Both the position numbers and the translations under genes were made by a program. A stretch of 64,000 bases of DNA. Source: Clostridiales bacterium (GTDB taxonomy: Bacteria > Bacillota > Clostridia > Oscillospirales > Oscillospiraceae). Position 1 is the first letter of the stretch; each line of letters begins with the position of its first letter. The notes under the pieces are model-generated. The model had not been told where the DNA came from, did no database searches, and was given only the letters and a program-made list of their open reading frames with translations. Shown one piece after another: positions 44,378-53,313 of the stretch. Location: the NCBI GenBank assembly GCA_022764045.1, contig JALERU010000061.1, positions 1 to 64,000 of the forward strand. Direction: 5' to 3'.

Positions 44378-44458
44378 TCATACCGCTTCACGGCCGTCGG
44401 GAAGGAGGCCGGGCACACCGGTTTTCCCGGTGCTCCATCTGAGCAGGAGCACTTTCAT
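44378..44458 (-). CDS. Candidate 26-aa ORF between ABC genes
   Basis: MKVLLLRWSTGKTGVPGLLP and six further residues, with GAAAGGAGCCC right before the ATG. It fills most of the otherwise empty 140 bp between ATPase and permease genes. The consensus ribosome site is the main argument; it could instead be a leader for coupling permease translation. Confidence 0.4.
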   Translation of the reverse strand: MKVLLLRWSTGKTGVPGLLPDGREAV

Positions 44459-44477
44459 GGGCTCCTTTCGGGGGGCG

Positions 44478-45332
44478 TCACAGGTTCTGTTTGCCGTCCT
44501 TTGCCAGGAAGAGGATGATGTCCTCCAAGTTGGTATGCTCGGTGACGAAGTGGCCGGGGATCAGGCCCCGCTTCACCAGGGCCTCGGCCCCGTAGGGCCC
44601 CTCCTTCACCCCGACCACAGCGGCGGGGTCCAGCTCGGCCAGCTGGCTTTGGGAGAGCTTCACCAGGGCGTATTCCTCCAGCAGCAGGTCCTTTTCCTCA
44701 AAGAGCACCAGCTTGCCCTTGTGGAGGAAGGCGATGTAATCGCAAATTTTCTCCAGGTCGCTGACGATGTGGGAGGAGAGGACCACCGTGTGGGACTCGT
44801 CCCGGGTGAAGTCGTTGAAAACCTCCAGCACCTCGTCCCGGACCATGGGGTCCAGGCCGCTGGTGGCCTCGTCCAGCAGCAGGAGCTTGGGGTGGTGGGA
44901 GAGGGCGGCGGCGATGGCCAGCTTCATCTTCATGCCCCTGGAGAATTCTTTGAATTTCTTCTCCCGGGGGATGGAAAACTGGGCCAGATATTGGTCGTAC
45001 TGGGTCTGGTCCCAGCGGGTGTAGGTCAGGGACATGAGCTTGCCCAGCTCCCTGGGGGTGATGACCTCGGGGAGGCAGGCCTCGTCCAGCACCACGCCGA
45101 TGTCCTGTTTGGTCTGGAGAAAGTCCGGGCTCTGGTTGTCGGTGCCCAGCAGAGAGACCTGGCCGCCGTCCCGGGAAATGGCGTTCATCAGCAGGCGCAG
45201 GGTGGTGGATTTGCCCGCCCCGTTTTCTCCCACCAGGCCCAGGATACACCCGGCGGGCAGGGAAAAGGTGATGTGGTCCAGGGTGAAGCCCTGGTAAGTT
45301 TTGGTCAGGTCATGGCATTCAATGGCGTTCAT
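44478..45332 (-). CDS. ABC transporter ATP-binding protein
   Basis: 284 aa. Walker A GLVGENGAGKSTTLRLL, a degenerate signature FSRGMKMKLAIAAAL (normally LSGGQ), Walker B LLLLDEATSGLDP and the SSHIVSDLEKICDYIAFLHKG switch region. It pairs with the ABC-2 permease downstream. ATG behind GAAGGGAGCTTCG, 17 bp after the GntR gene. Confidence 0.93.
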   Translation of the reverse strand: MNAIECHDLTKTYQGFTLDHITFSLPAGCILGLVGENGAGKSTTLRLLMNAISRDGGQVSLLGTDNQSPDFLQTKQDIGVVLDEACLPEVITPRELGKLMSLTYTRWDQTQYDQYLAQFSIPREKKFKEFSRGMKMKLAIAAALSHHPKLLLLDEATSGLDPMVRDEVLEVFNDFTRDESHTVVLSSHIVSDLEKICDYIAFLHKGKLVLFEEKDLLLEEYALVKLSQSQLAELDPAAVVGVKEGPYGAEALVKRGLIPGHFVTEHTNLEDIILFLAKDGKQNL

Positions 45333-45349
45333 AGCGAAGCTCCCTTCGG

Positions 45350-45727
45350 TCAGTGTTGGTCTTGATAGAGCAGGCGGAGCAGGTCGACCAGCTCTTCTTC
45401 CCCCAGGCCGCAGCTGGCGGCCAGCGCAAAAATCTGGTTCATATGCTCCTCGATCTGGGTTAAATAGGTTTCCCGGATGAGCTGGGTATTTTTCTCGGCC
45501 ACATAAGAGCCTTTGGCGGGAACGGTGTAGACATACCCGGCCTTTTCCAGCTCCTCATAGGCCCGCTTGGTGGTGATGACGCTCACCCGCAGGTCCTTGG
45601 CCAGGGACCGGATGGAGGGCAAGGGCTGCCCCGGCTGGAGCGCGCCGTGCAGAATCTGGTCCCGGAGCTGGGTGAAGATCTGCTCATAGATGGGCTTGTC
45701 GCTGGTGTTGGTGATGAGGATATTCAT
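45350..45727 (-). CDS. GntR-family regulator, YtrA subfamily
   Basis: 125 aa, the usual short YtrA form: a winged helix (PIYEQIFTQLRDQILHGALQPGQPLPSIRSLAKDLRVSVITTKRAYEELEKAGYVYTVPAKGSYV) plus two C-terminal helices. ATG at 45727 aligns with the family (MNILITNTSDKPIYEQI); the track start at 45817 lies in the promoter. First gene of the ABC operon and probably its autorepressor, released by cell-envelope-active agents in known relatives. Confidence 0.92.
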   Translation of the reverse strand: MNILITNTSDKPIYEQIFTQLRDQILHGALQPGQPLPSIRSLAKDLRVSVITTKRAYEELEKAGYVYTVPAKGSYVAEKNTQLIRETYLTQIEEHMNQIFALAASCGLGEEELVDLLRLLYQDQH

Positions 45728-45745
45728 GGGAAAACCACCTATTCT

Positions 45746-45793
45746 GTACATGTACGGTATACACAGTATACCCAGTAAACAGCCCCCTGTCAA
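45746..45793 (-). promoter_or_regulatory. GntR operon promoter and operators
   Basis: Minus-strand TTGACA (45793-45788), 17 bp, TATACT (45770-45765). The -10 lies in the palindrome GGTATAC-N3-GTATACC (45756-45772), and GTACATGTAC (45746-45755) adjoins it. Both are good GntR/YtrA-type operators. Confidence 0.85.
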
Positions 45794-45823
45794 GGGGGGC
45801 TGCAAAATTTTTTTCAAGAGGGG

Positions 45824-47236
45824 CTAATCGGAAAGATCCTCCGGCAGGATGGCCATTAGGTCCTCCTTGGAGGGCTTCGCCAGCCCCGCTACCCGGTTGG
45901 CCTGGCGGGCCACGGCATCCTCAAAGGTGTTGCGGACCTCCCTGGCGTTGCCGAAGTTTTCGTCCCGGTGGTCATAGAGGGCCTGGAAGGTCTCCGCCGC
46001 CTTGGTTTCGGCGGCGGGGGAGAGGGTGTATCCATTCTTTTTGCACATGCTGTGGAAAATATCCAGGAGCTGGCCGGCGGTATAGTCGTCAAAGGTGAGG
46101 TATTTGTTGAACCGGCTCTCCAGGCCGGGGTTGCTGTGGATAAATTGCTCCATGGGCCCGGTGTAGCCGGCCACGATGACCACCAGGTCCTTCCGGTGGT
46201 CCTCCATGCCCTTCAGCAGGACCTCGATGGCCTCCCGGCCGAAGTCGGTGGGATTGTCGCCGGGGGCCAGGGAATAGGCCTCGTCGATGAAGAGGACCCC
46301 ACCCAGGGCGGACTGAAGGACCTGCTGGGTTTTCAAAGCGGTCTGGCCCACATACCCGGCCACCAGGCCCGAGCGGTCCACCTCCACCAGTTGGCCCTTT
46401 GAGAGGACGCCGATGGCCTGGTAGAGCTTGGCCACCAGCCGGGCCACGGTGGTTTTGCCCGTGCCGGGGTTGCCCAGAAAGACCATGTGGAGGGAGAGGG
46501 GCGGGGTGGGCAACCCGGCCTCCTCCCGCAGGCGGCGGACCTTGACCAGGTTGATGAGCCCCCGGACCTCCTTCTTGACGGTTTCCAGGCCGCACAGCTC
46601 GTCCAACTGGGACAGCAGGTCTTCCAGGGTGGGCTGGGGTTCTTCCGGGAGGGCTTCCTGGGGCTGGGGGATCGGTTGCACTTGGGCTTCAGGCGGGGGA
46701 GCCGAAGGGCGGTTGGGTGGGGAAGTGGGGGTGATAAACTGCCGGACGGAGGGGGGCGTCTTGTCCCCGGGCAGCGCCTGGACCGTCCACTGGGCGAAGA
46801 GCCCGTCCAGGTAGGCCTGAATGGCCTCGGCTTCCTGGGGGCTGATGCTGCCGTCGGCCCTGGCGAACAGGAGGAGGAAGGCAGACAGGGTGTCTAAAAA
46901 CCGCCGGGCGGTGGCGTGGCCGGTCTGGCGGTCATAGCGGCACAGGCGGTCAAAGAAAGGCGGGGTAGGGAGGGCGGCGGCCCGTTCCACCTGGTCGGTG
47001 AGAGCCCAGTAGAGCAGGGCCTCCCCACTGGCCCGGCCCAGGTAGATGCCATTGTACCAGTCGGCGTGCCGGGGGGTGACCGGCCCGCCGTCCGCCCGCC
47101 AGACCCCTAGGGCGCATTGGCGGAGATAGCCGTCGGCCTGCTGTCGCAGGGCCACCCGCAACCCCACGTCGGGGAGCTGCTGGAGAAAGGCGGTGAGCAG
47201 GGTTTCATATTGGGTGTGAAATGCAGCCGCGTCCAT
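45824..47236 (-). CDS. CbxX/CfxQ-like (SpoVK-type) AAA+ ATPase
   Basis: 470 aa. The N-terminal ~190 residues are a helical domain (FLDTLSAFLLLFARADGSISPQEAEAIQAYLDGL, TerB-like in pattern). A Pro-rich linker precedes a CbxX-type AAA+ domain: LCGLETVKKEVRGLINLVKVRRL, Walker A GNPGTGKTTVARL, Walker B VLFIDEAYSL, and the C-terminal FGNAREVRNTFEDAVARQANR. ATG at 47236 follows AAAGGGGG; the 117 extra codons of the track ORF are leader. Such ATPases remodel protein complexes; the partner is unknown. It is divergent from the zinc-ribbon/Ig-like membrane protein. Confidence 0.9.
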   Translation of the reverse strand: MDAAAFHTQYETLLTAFLQQLPDVGLRVALRQQADGYLRQCALGVWRADGGPVTPRHADWYNGIYLGRASGEALLYWALTDQVERAAALPTPPFFDRLCRYDRQTGHATARRFLDTLSAFLLLFARADGSISPQEAEAIQAYLDGLFAQWTVQALPGDKTPPSVRQFITPTSPPNRPSAPPPEAQVQPIPQPQEALPEEPQPTLEDLLSQLDELCGLETVKKEVRGLINLVKVRRLREEAGLPTPPLSLHMVFLGNPGTGKTTVARLVAKLYQAIGVLSKGQLVEVDRSGLVAGYVGQTALKTQQVLQSALGGVLFIDEAYSLAPGDNPTDFGREAIEVLLKGMEDHRKDLVVIVAGYTGPMEQFIHSNPGLESRFNKYLTFDDYTAGQLLDIFHSMCKKNGYTLSPAAETKAAETFQALYDHRDENFGNAREVRNTFEDAVARQANRVAGLAKPSKEDLMAILPEDLSD

Positions 47237-47453
47237 GGCGTGGCCCCCTTTATCCTTGGAATAAAAACAACGGGGAAGTCCCCGGAAAATATCTGGAAAC
47301 ACCCGCCGAACATGGAGTAAAAAAAGGCGGATAAAAATTATTTTTGGAGAAAATGACGGACCTCTGTCCGCCAGGCCGGAGAGGAAACGGCAGACATAGT
47401 GGTCTCCCCTCCAACGGGCCACAAGAAGCCGGGCCCCAAGGTGGGTTTTCTTC

Positions 47454-47482
47454 ACTATACTGGAAAAAACCTGCGCCGTCAA
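47454..47482 (-). promoter_or_regulatory. Promoter of the AAA+ ATPase gene
   Basis: Minus strand TTGACG (47482-47477), 17 bp, TATAGT (47459-47454). The resulting leader is ~210 nt and contains GGCGGACAGAGGTCCG-like stems, but no recognised riboswitch. Confidence 0.7.
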
Positions 47483-47517
47483 GGCGGGTTCTTTTCCCGG
47501 CAGAAGGTTGACGATGT

Positions 47518-47547
47518 TCTGGAAACTATGGTACAATACCGTAAATG
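47518..47547 (+). promoter_or_regulatory. Promoter of the zinc-ribbon/Ig-like gene
   Basis: TTGACG (47518-47523), 18 bp, TACAAT (47542-47547), ~65 bp before the start codon. It is back-to-back with the AAA+ promoter. Confidence 0.7.
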
Positions 47548-47611
47548 GTGACGAATTCTTACAAAATGGTAAAGTTTTCCTTAGCATCGATCACATGAGG
47601 AGGAAACCCAC

Positions 47612-49882
47612 ATGGAAACCAAGAAAATTACCCTGAGAAGTCAGACGGTGCAGTGCCCCCACTGCGGGGAATACTACTCCGTGACCTATAAATATTGTCC
47701 CTTCTGCGACGTGGGCCGCCAGGAAGAGGAAAAACGCCTGGCGGAAAAGAAAAAAAAGAAGCAGGCCTTTTTCGGCGGCCTCTTCGGCGGCGCCGGGGAG
47801 GAGAAGAAAAAGTCCCGCCCCAAGAGCGCCGGCCAGCCCAAGGAAGAGCCGGAGGCCCCGGCGGAGTCCGCCGAGCGCCCCCGCCGGGAGCGGACGCCCA
47901 GGGAGACCCCCAAGGAGCGGGCCCCCAGAGAGCGGGCCCCCAAGGAGCCTGAGGTCAAGGAGCGCCCCCCCAAGGAGCACGGGGACAAGGAACCCCTGCT
48001 GAAGAAGGCCCCTGCCCGCCGCCACGGCCCCCGGAAGAAGACCAGCGAGATGACCGAGGAGGAGAAGGCCATCGCCCGGGCTGAGCGAGAGGCCCGTGCC
48101 GCCGCCCGGAAACGGGAACGGGACCGCCTGGCCCGGGAGGCTGCCTTGGCCGCCGCAGAGGAGGCCTCGGCCCAGCCCGCCCCGGCAGAGGAGGCCCCCG
48201 CCCAGGTGGAGGTCGCCCCGGACGGGGCCCCGGTGGTGGAGCCCGGCCCGGTGTTTGAAGAGGTGACTGTGCCCGAGACCTTCGGCTTCTCAGAAAGCCC
48301 CCTTGTGGAGACAGACCCCGCTGCCTTTGTCCAGGCCCCGGTTTCCGCCGAGGGCCCGGTTGTGGTAGCCGAACCGGCCCCCGCCCAGAGCCAGGAGAGC
48401 CCTGCCCCCGCCCCCACTCCCGTGGTCACCCCCGAGGAGGAGGCTGCCCGGAAACAGTGGGAGGCCATTCGTGCTCTGGACCCCATGGACGCCGCCCCCG
48501 CCATTCCCCATATGCCTCAAGCCACCGCCACCGAGATTCAGGTGGGCGAGGGGCCGATGATGGAAACCATTTCCCCGGCGGCCCCTGTGGCGCCTGAGGC
48601 GCCGGCAGCTCCGGTGACCCCGCCGCCTCAGCCCGCTGCCCCCACCGCCCCGAAGCAGGCTCCCGTCCAGGAAGCCCCGGCGGAGGAAAAGCCTGTGGAG
48701 ACCGAGGAGGACCTGGATGCCCTGCTCAGCGAGATCCGGGACCTGCTGTCGGAGAGCCCGGTGCCCAAGCTCAATCCCGACCAGCTCCAAAAGCCTCCCC
48801 AGCCCGTGCCGGAGGTCCAGTTGCAGCAGGAGCCCGCCGCCCCGGCGGAAGAGCCTCCCGCCCCGCCGGAGCCCGCGCCCGTCCAGCCGGAGACGGCGGC
48901 CCCGGAGGCCGTCCAGCCGGAGCCTGAGAGCCAGGCCCAGCCGGAGGGGGAGGAGCCCACCATCACCATCTCCACCCAGGAGGTCCGGCAGGCCCAGGAG
49001 CAGATTCCCGAAGAACCGGAGGCGGAGGAGGAGCCGGCAGACACCCAGCCCACCATCACCGTTCCCACCCGGGAGATTGCCCAGGAGCTTGAGAAGGAAG
49101 AGGAGCCGGAGGAGCTCGCCCTGAACCCCGCCGTGCTGCCCCCCCGGGAGAAAGCACCCGCAGAAACCAAGCAAGCCAGCCGGGAGAACCACCACCCGGC
49201 CAAGAAAGCCAAAAAGAAAAAGGGTGGCCCCAATGTGTTCCTGATTCTGCTTTCCCTGGTCATTGTGGTGGCCGCCGCCCTCATTGTGGTGCGCAACGTG
49301 GTGCCCGCCTTTGAGAATGGAATCTTTAGCTACTTCCAGCACAAGGACGCCGAGAGCGTGACCCTGGATAAAACCGAGCTGAGCCTCACCGAGGCCGGCG
49401 GCACAGCCACCCTGGCACCCACTTTCGCCCCGGAGGGCGCCACCGCCACCCTCACCTGGACCAGCAGCGACCCCGCCGTGGCCACCGTGGACGAGCAGGG
49501 TCTGGTCACCGCCGTGGCCCCCGGCACCGCCACCATCACCGCCGCCCTGGAAAACGGCCAAAAGGCTGAGTGCCAGGTGACCTGCGCCTGGGGTGACGCC
49601 GCTGCCGCCGATCCCAATGCCGACCCCAACGCCGGCGGAGAACCCGCCGCGCCGGCCAAGCCCGCCCTCAGCGCCGACGATATCACCCTGGACAGCGCCG
49701 GAGCCACCCGGCAGCTCACCGTGGAAAACGCCACCGGCCAGGTGACCTGGACCAGCAGCAACCCCGACATTGCCACCGTGGCCGAGGACGGCACCGTCAC
49801 CGCCGTAGCCCCTGGTCGGACCACCGTCACCGCCAAGCTGGGGGATGAGACCTTTAGCTGCGCCGTCCGGTGCGTCTGGTAA
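47612..49882 (+). CDS. Zinc-ribbon, low-complexity, single-pass membrane protein with two Ig-like (Big2) domains
   Basis: 756 aa. An N-terminal zinc ribbon (QCPHCGEYYSVTYKYCPFCD, ~11-30) precedes a Lys/Glu/Arg-rich segment and a ~350-residue Pro/Ala/Glu-rich disordered stretch. Then come KKAKKKKGG and one membrane helix (~545-565, VFLILLSLVIVVAAALIVV), and two bacterial Ig-like repeats (TWTSSDPAVATVDEQGLVTAVAPGTATITA; TWTSSNPDIATVAEDGTVTAVAPG). The Ig domains lie outside the membrane, the ribbon inside. Role unknown; perhaps a scaffold linking an inner complex to the cell wall. ATG behind GAGGAGG. Divergent from an AAA+ ATPase. Confidence 0.85.
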   Translation: METKKITLRSQTVQCPHCGEYYSVTYKYCPFCDVGRQEEEKRLAEKKKKKQAFFGGLFGGAGEEKKKSRPKSAGQPKEEPEAPAESAERPRRERTPRETPKERAPRERAPKEPEVKERPPKEHGDKEPLLKKAPARRHGPRKKTSEMTEEEKAIARAEREARAAARKRERDRLAREAALAAAEEASAQPAPAEEAPAQVEVAPDGAPVVEPGPVFEEVTVPETFGFSESPLVETDPAAFVQAPVSAEGPVVVAEPAPAQSQESPAPAPTPVVTPEEEAARKQWEAIRALDPMDAAPAIPHMPQATATEIQVGEGPMMETISPAAPVAPEAPAAPVTPPPQPAAPTAPKQAPVQEAPAEEKPVETEEDLDALLSEIRDLLSESPVPKLNPDQLQKPPQPVPEVQLQQEPAAPAEEPPAPPEPAPVQPETAAPEAVQPEPESQAQPEGEEPTITISTQEVRQAQEQIPEEPEAEEEPADTQPTITVPTREIAQELEKEEEPEELALNPAVLPPREKAPAETKQASRENHHPAKKAKKKKGGPNVFLILLSLVIVVAAALIVVRNVVPAFENGIFSYFQHKDAESVTLDKTELSLTEAGGTATLAPTFAPEGATATLTWTSSDPAVATVDEQGLVTAVAPGTATITAALENGQKAECQVTCAWGDAAAADPNADPNAGGEPAAPAKPALSADDITLDSAGATRQLTVENATGQVTWTSSNPDIATVAEDGTVTAVAPGRTTVTAKLGDETFSCAVRCVW

Positions 49883-49894
49883 GGAGGAATCTTG

Positions 49895-50413
49895 ATGAAT
49901 GAGGTACTTCGCGCCCTGAAGGAGCGCCGCAGTGTTCGGGCCTACCGGCCGGAACAGATCAAAGAGAGCGAGCTCCAGCAGATTTTGGAGGCAGGGGCTT
50001 ACGCCCCCAGCGGCATGGGCGCCCAGCCTGTGATTATGGTGGTGGTCCAGGACAAGGAGACCATCGCGGCCCTGTCCAAGCTCAACGCCGCCGTGATGGG
50101 GGCAGAGACCGACCCCTTTTACGGTGCGCCCACCGTCATCGTGGTCCTGGCCGACCGGAGCCGGGGGACCTGGCTGGAGGACGGCAGCCTGGCCATGGGA
50201 AACCTGATGAACGCTGCCCATTCCCTGGGCCTGGGCTCCTGCTGGGTCCACCGGGCCCGGGAGGTCTTCGCCAGCGACGCGGGCCGGGCCCTGCTGAAGA
50301 AGTGGGGGATTCAGGGAGACTATGCCGGGGTGGGCCACTGTATCCTGGGCTACCCCGCCGGCCCCCTGCCCCAGGCCAAGCCCCGGAGAGGGCATACGGT
50401 CTATCGGGTTTGA
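49895..50413 (+). CDS. Nitroreductase-family flavoprotein
   Basis: 172 aa. LKERRSVRAYRPEQI is the FMN-phosphate-binding signature, followed by ILEAGAYAPSGMGAQP and the C-terminal ILGYPAG. These enzymes reduce nitro-compounds, quinones or flavins with NAD(P)H. ATG at 49895 behind AAGGAGGAATCTTG, 12 bp after the Ig-like protein's stop, so probably cotranscribed. Confidence 0.93.
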   Translation: MNEVLRALKERRSVRAYRPEQIKESELQQILEAGAYAPSGMGAQPVIMVVVQDKETIAALSKLNAAVMGAETDPFYGAPTVIVVLADRSRGTWLEDGSLAMGNLMNAAHSLGLGSCWVHRAREVFASDAGRALLKKWGIQGDYAGVGHCILGYPAGPLPQAKPRRGHTVYRV

Positions 50414-50427
50414 CAAGTGAATGGAGG

Positions 50428-50462
50428 AAAACCGCAGTGAGCATTCCTCACTGCGGTTTTTT
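50428..50462 (+). terminator. Intrinsic terminator after nitroreductase gene
   Basis: AAAACCGCAGTGAG/CTCACTGCGGTTTT with a 5-base loop and six T's. Confidence 0.92.
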
Positions 50463-50554
50463 AATGGGGATAGGGGGATTCAGGAGGGCTGCGCTTACCT
50501 GACAATAGAGGAACCCTGGAAATCCCACCACCCCCGCTTCGCGGCGTGCCCTGG

Positions 50555-50840
50555 AGTGGGTGCGTCTATTACCAACGCCGTAAAACCCTCAAGGCTCGCC
50601 CTCATCCGACCCGGCTTCGCCGGCCCACCTTCCCCCCCAGGGGAAGGCGATGAAGACGCCGGTTGAAGGTACAACGGTAATTCTCTAACCAACGTACCGA
50701 AGCAGCGTAGGCTTCCCCTTGGGGGTCGAACTGTCCGGGGGACAGTTCGATTCAATCCAATGCGAAGCACCTTGAACCACAGCTGTCAGCGGAGCTGACT
50801 GATGAGGGGGGCGATATGGAAGATCGGCGGGCAGAAGAAT
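50555..50840 (+). repeat. Dispersed palindromic repeat, copy 9, with nested insert
   Basis: A full unit from GTGCGTCTATTACC to GATGAGGGGGGCGATAT. The 54-bp insert (50727-50780, TCGAACTGTCCGGGGGACAGTTCGA plus flank) sits between CCCCTTGGGGG and AGCTGTCAGC, the same site as in copies 2 and 10. Confidence 0.85.
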
Positions 50841-50961
50841 CCCGTTCTTCAAAAACCGTAGATGCGGAAAGGGTATCTGTCCCTTCAGAACACAATCGCC
50901 ACCCTCACCCCCCACCCTCGCTTCGCGATGTGCCCTGTAGCGTAGGGACCGTCCCAGGGCG

Positions 50962-50991
50962 TTGACAGGGGGCCTGTCCATGGATTACAAT
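50962..50991 (+). promoter_or_regulatory. proBA promoter
   Basis: TTGACA (50962-50967), 18 bp, TACAAT (50986-50991), 34 bp before proB. Confidence 0.78.
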
Positions 50992-51025
50992 AGAGAAAAT
51001 CCCTCTGCGAAAAGGAGTTTGCGCC

Positions 51026-51805
51026 ATGACAAAGGAACGGATCGTGGTGAAGATCGGCACCTCCACCCTGGCCCATCCCTCGGGCCTGCTGAATATCCGG
51101 CGGGTGGAGGCACTGTGCAAGGTCCTCAGCGACCTGAAAAACGCCGGGTATGAGATCATTTTGGTCTCCTCGGGGGCCATCGGCATGGGCGTGGGAAAGC
51201 TCTCCCTGCCCCATCGGCCCGAGGACACCCCCACCAAGCAGGCTGCGGCCGCGGTGGGCCAATGTGAGCTCATGTACACTTATGACAAGGCCTTCACCGA
51301 GTACAACCACACCGTGGCCCAGATTCTGCTCACCGCCGCCGACGTAGACCACCCGGACCGGTTTGAGAATTTTCGCAACACCATGCACCGGCTTTTGGAG
51401 CTGAAAGCCCTGCCCATCATCAACGAAAACGACACCGTGGTCACCGACGAGCTGGTGATCGGAGACAACGACACCCTGGCCGCCCGGGTGGCGGTGAGCA
51501 TGGAGGCCGACCTTTTGGTCCTCCTGTCCGACATCGACGGCCTCTACACCGCCGACCCCCACACCCACCCTGAGGCCACCCTCATCTCTGAGATCCCCGC
51601 CCTGACCCAGGAGATCCTCTCTCTGGCCGGCGGCGCGGGCTCGGACCTGGGCACCGGGGGCATGTCTACCAAGCTCCACGCCGCCGCCATCTGCACCGAC
51701 GCTGGCTGTGATATGATCATCGCCAACGGGTCCACCCCCTCCATCCTCTACGACATTGCGGAAGGCAAGCCCGTGGGCAGCCGCTTCCGCGGAAAGAAAG
51801 GATAA
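51026..51805 (+). CDS. proB: Glutamate 5-kinase
   Basis: 259 aa. First step of proline synthesis: ATP-dependent phosphorylation of glutamate. [44 protein letters not shown] and [10 protein letters not shown] are all family motifs. It lacks the C-terminal PUA domain of longer ProB forms, as in many Firmicutes. ATG behind AAAAGGAG, 5 bp before proA. Confidence 0.96.
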   Translation: MTKERIVVKIGTSTLAHPSGLLNIRRVEALCKVLSDLKNAGYEIILVSSGAIGMGVGKLSLPHRPEDTPTKQAAAAVGQCELMYTYDKAFTEYNHTVAQILLTAADVDHPDRFENFRNTMHRLLELKALPIINENDTVVTDELVIGDNDTLAARVAVSMEADLLVLLSDIDGLYTADPHTHPEATLISEIPALTQEILSLAGGAGSDLGTGGMSTKLHAAAICTDAGCDMIIANGSTPSILYDIAEGKPVGSRFRGKKG

Positions 51806-51810
51806 CAGCT

Positions 51811-53169
51811 ATGAATTTCCAACCTCCCTTTGACCCCACTGCCTGCTATCCCCCGCCCGCCTTTTCCGGCGGCGAGTTTCCCGGCGGCGGTCCCGACCCC
51901 GCCGAGCTGACCCTCACCCGTGGGCTGCTGGAAGAGGCCCTGGCGGCCAAGCCCGCCCTGGCGGCCCTGTCCACAGAGGAGAAAAAGGCCGTCCTCTGGT
52001 CTATGGCCGACGCCCTGGAGGCCGACGCCGAGGCCATCCTGGCCGCCAACGCCCAGGACCTGGAAGGGGCCAAGGACACCATCGCCCCGGTGATGCAGGA
52101 CCGCCTCCGGCTCACCCAGGGGCGAATCGCCGACATGGCCGCCGGCGTCCGCGCGGTGGCGGAGCTCCCCGACCCCGTGGGCCGGACCCTGAGCACCCAC
52201 GTTTTGCCCAACGGGCTGCAGGTGTGCAAGACGTCGGTCCCCCTGTGGGTCATCGCCATCATCTACGAATCCCGGCCCAACGTGACCTCCGACGCCGCCA
52301 GCCTGACCTTCCAGGCGGGGAGCGTCTGTGTGCTGCGGGGAGGCAAGGAGTCCATCCACTCCAACACCGCAATCGTGGCCGCCCTGCACAAGGCCCTGGC
52401 CCAGCACCACCTGCCCGCCGCCCTGGTGAGCCTGGTGTCCGACACCACCCGGGCCAGCGCCAACGAGCTCATGCAGGCCGTGGGCTACATCGACCTGCTC
52501 ATTCCCCGGGGGGGCGCCTCCCTGATCCAAACCTGTGTGAACCAGGCCAAGGTCCCCTGCATCCAGACAGGCACCGGCATCTGCCACATCTTCGTGGACG
52601 GGGACGCCGACCTGAACAAGGCCCTGACCATCGTGGAGAACGCCAAAACCAGCCGCCCCTCGGTGTGCAATGCCGCCGAGGTCTGCCTGGTCCACCGGGA
52701 CATTGCCGCCGACTTCTTGCCCCAGCTGTGGCAGCGGCTGGTGGTCCTGCGCCATCAGTCGGGCCAGCCCCCAGTGGAGCTCCGCCTGGACCCCAAGGCC
52801 ATGGAGATTCTGGGCAAGGGCATCCCCGCCGGCTACGACGACTTCGACACGGAGTTTCTGGATTACGTGCTGGCCGTCCGGGTGGTGGAGAGCGTGGAGG
52901 AGGCCATCGAGCACATCAACCAGCATTCCACCGGCCACAGTGAGGCCATCCTCACCCAGACCCAAGCCCACGCCGACCTCTTCACCCGCCTGGTGGACAG
53001 CGCGGCGGTGTATGTGAACGCCTCCACCCGCTTCACCGACGGCGGCCAGTTCGGGCTGGGGTGTGAGATGGGAATTTCCACCCAAAAGCTCCACGCCCGG
53101 GGCCCCATGGGGCTGGAGGAGCTGACCAGCTATAAATACATCATCACCGGCAGCGGACAGATTCGGTAA
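51811..53169 (+). CDS. proA: Glutamate-5-semialdehyde dehydrogenase (gamma-glutamyl phosphate reductase)
   Basis: 452 aa. Reduces glutamyl-5-phosphate with NADPH. An aldehyde-dehydrogenase fold with [26 protein letters not shown], the catalytic Cys in [11 protein letters not shown] and a closing [14 protein letters not shown]. The first ~30 residues ([23 protein letters not shown]) are a Pro/Gly-rich extension beyond the usual ProA start. ATG at 51811 lies right after proB behind AAAGAAAGGA. Confidence 0.95.
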   Translation: MNFQPPFDPTACYPPPAFSGGEFPGGGPDPAELTLTRGLLEEALAAKPALAALSTEEKKAVLWSMADALEADAEAILAANAQDLEGAKDTIAPVMQDRLRLTQGRIADMAAGVRAVAELPDPVGRTLSTHVLPNGLQVCKTSVPLWVIAIIYESRPNVTSDAASLTFQAGSVCVLRGGKESIHSNTAIVAALHKALAQHHLPAALVSLVSDTTRASANELMQAVGYIDLLIPRGGASLIQTCVNQAKVPCIQTGTGICHIFVDGDADLNKALTIVENAKTSRPSVCNAAEVCLVHRDIAADFLPQLWQRLVVLRHQSGQPPVELRLDPKAMEILGKGIPAGYDDFDTEFLDYVLAVRVVESVEEAIEHINQHSTGHSEAILTQTQAHADLFTRLVDSAAVYVNASTRFTDGGQFGLGCEMGISTQKLHARGPMGLEELTSYKYIITGSGQIR

Positions 53170-53198
53170 CCCCGTTTCCTTCCCTCCACAGACACAAC

Positions 53199-53239
53199 AA
53201 CCCCCGGACGCCAGAAGAAAACGGCGTCCGGGGGTTTTT
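53199..53239 (+). terminator. Intrinsic terminator of proBA
   Basis: AACCCCCGGACGCC/GGCGTCCGGGGGTT followed by T's. A second stem GGGCGCTTTGCGAAGCGCCC lies just beyond (53261-53281). Confidence 0.9.
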
Positions 53240-53313
53240 ATGGTGGGTTTTCGTTTGTAGGGGCGCTTTGCGAAGCGCCCGACACGCGGCGAAATGGATA
53301 AGAGACCGGATCG

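Noticed and set aside
48290-50416. 708-aa minus-strand ORF opposite the zinc-ribbon/Ig-like gene
   Set aside because: Low-complexity Gly/Leu-rich antisense of a Pro/Ala/Glu-rich gene; it also runs through the nitroreductase gene.
51748-53094. 448-aa ORF antisense to proA
   Set aside because: Shadow of a certain gene; composition is His/Gly/Val-rich with no motif.
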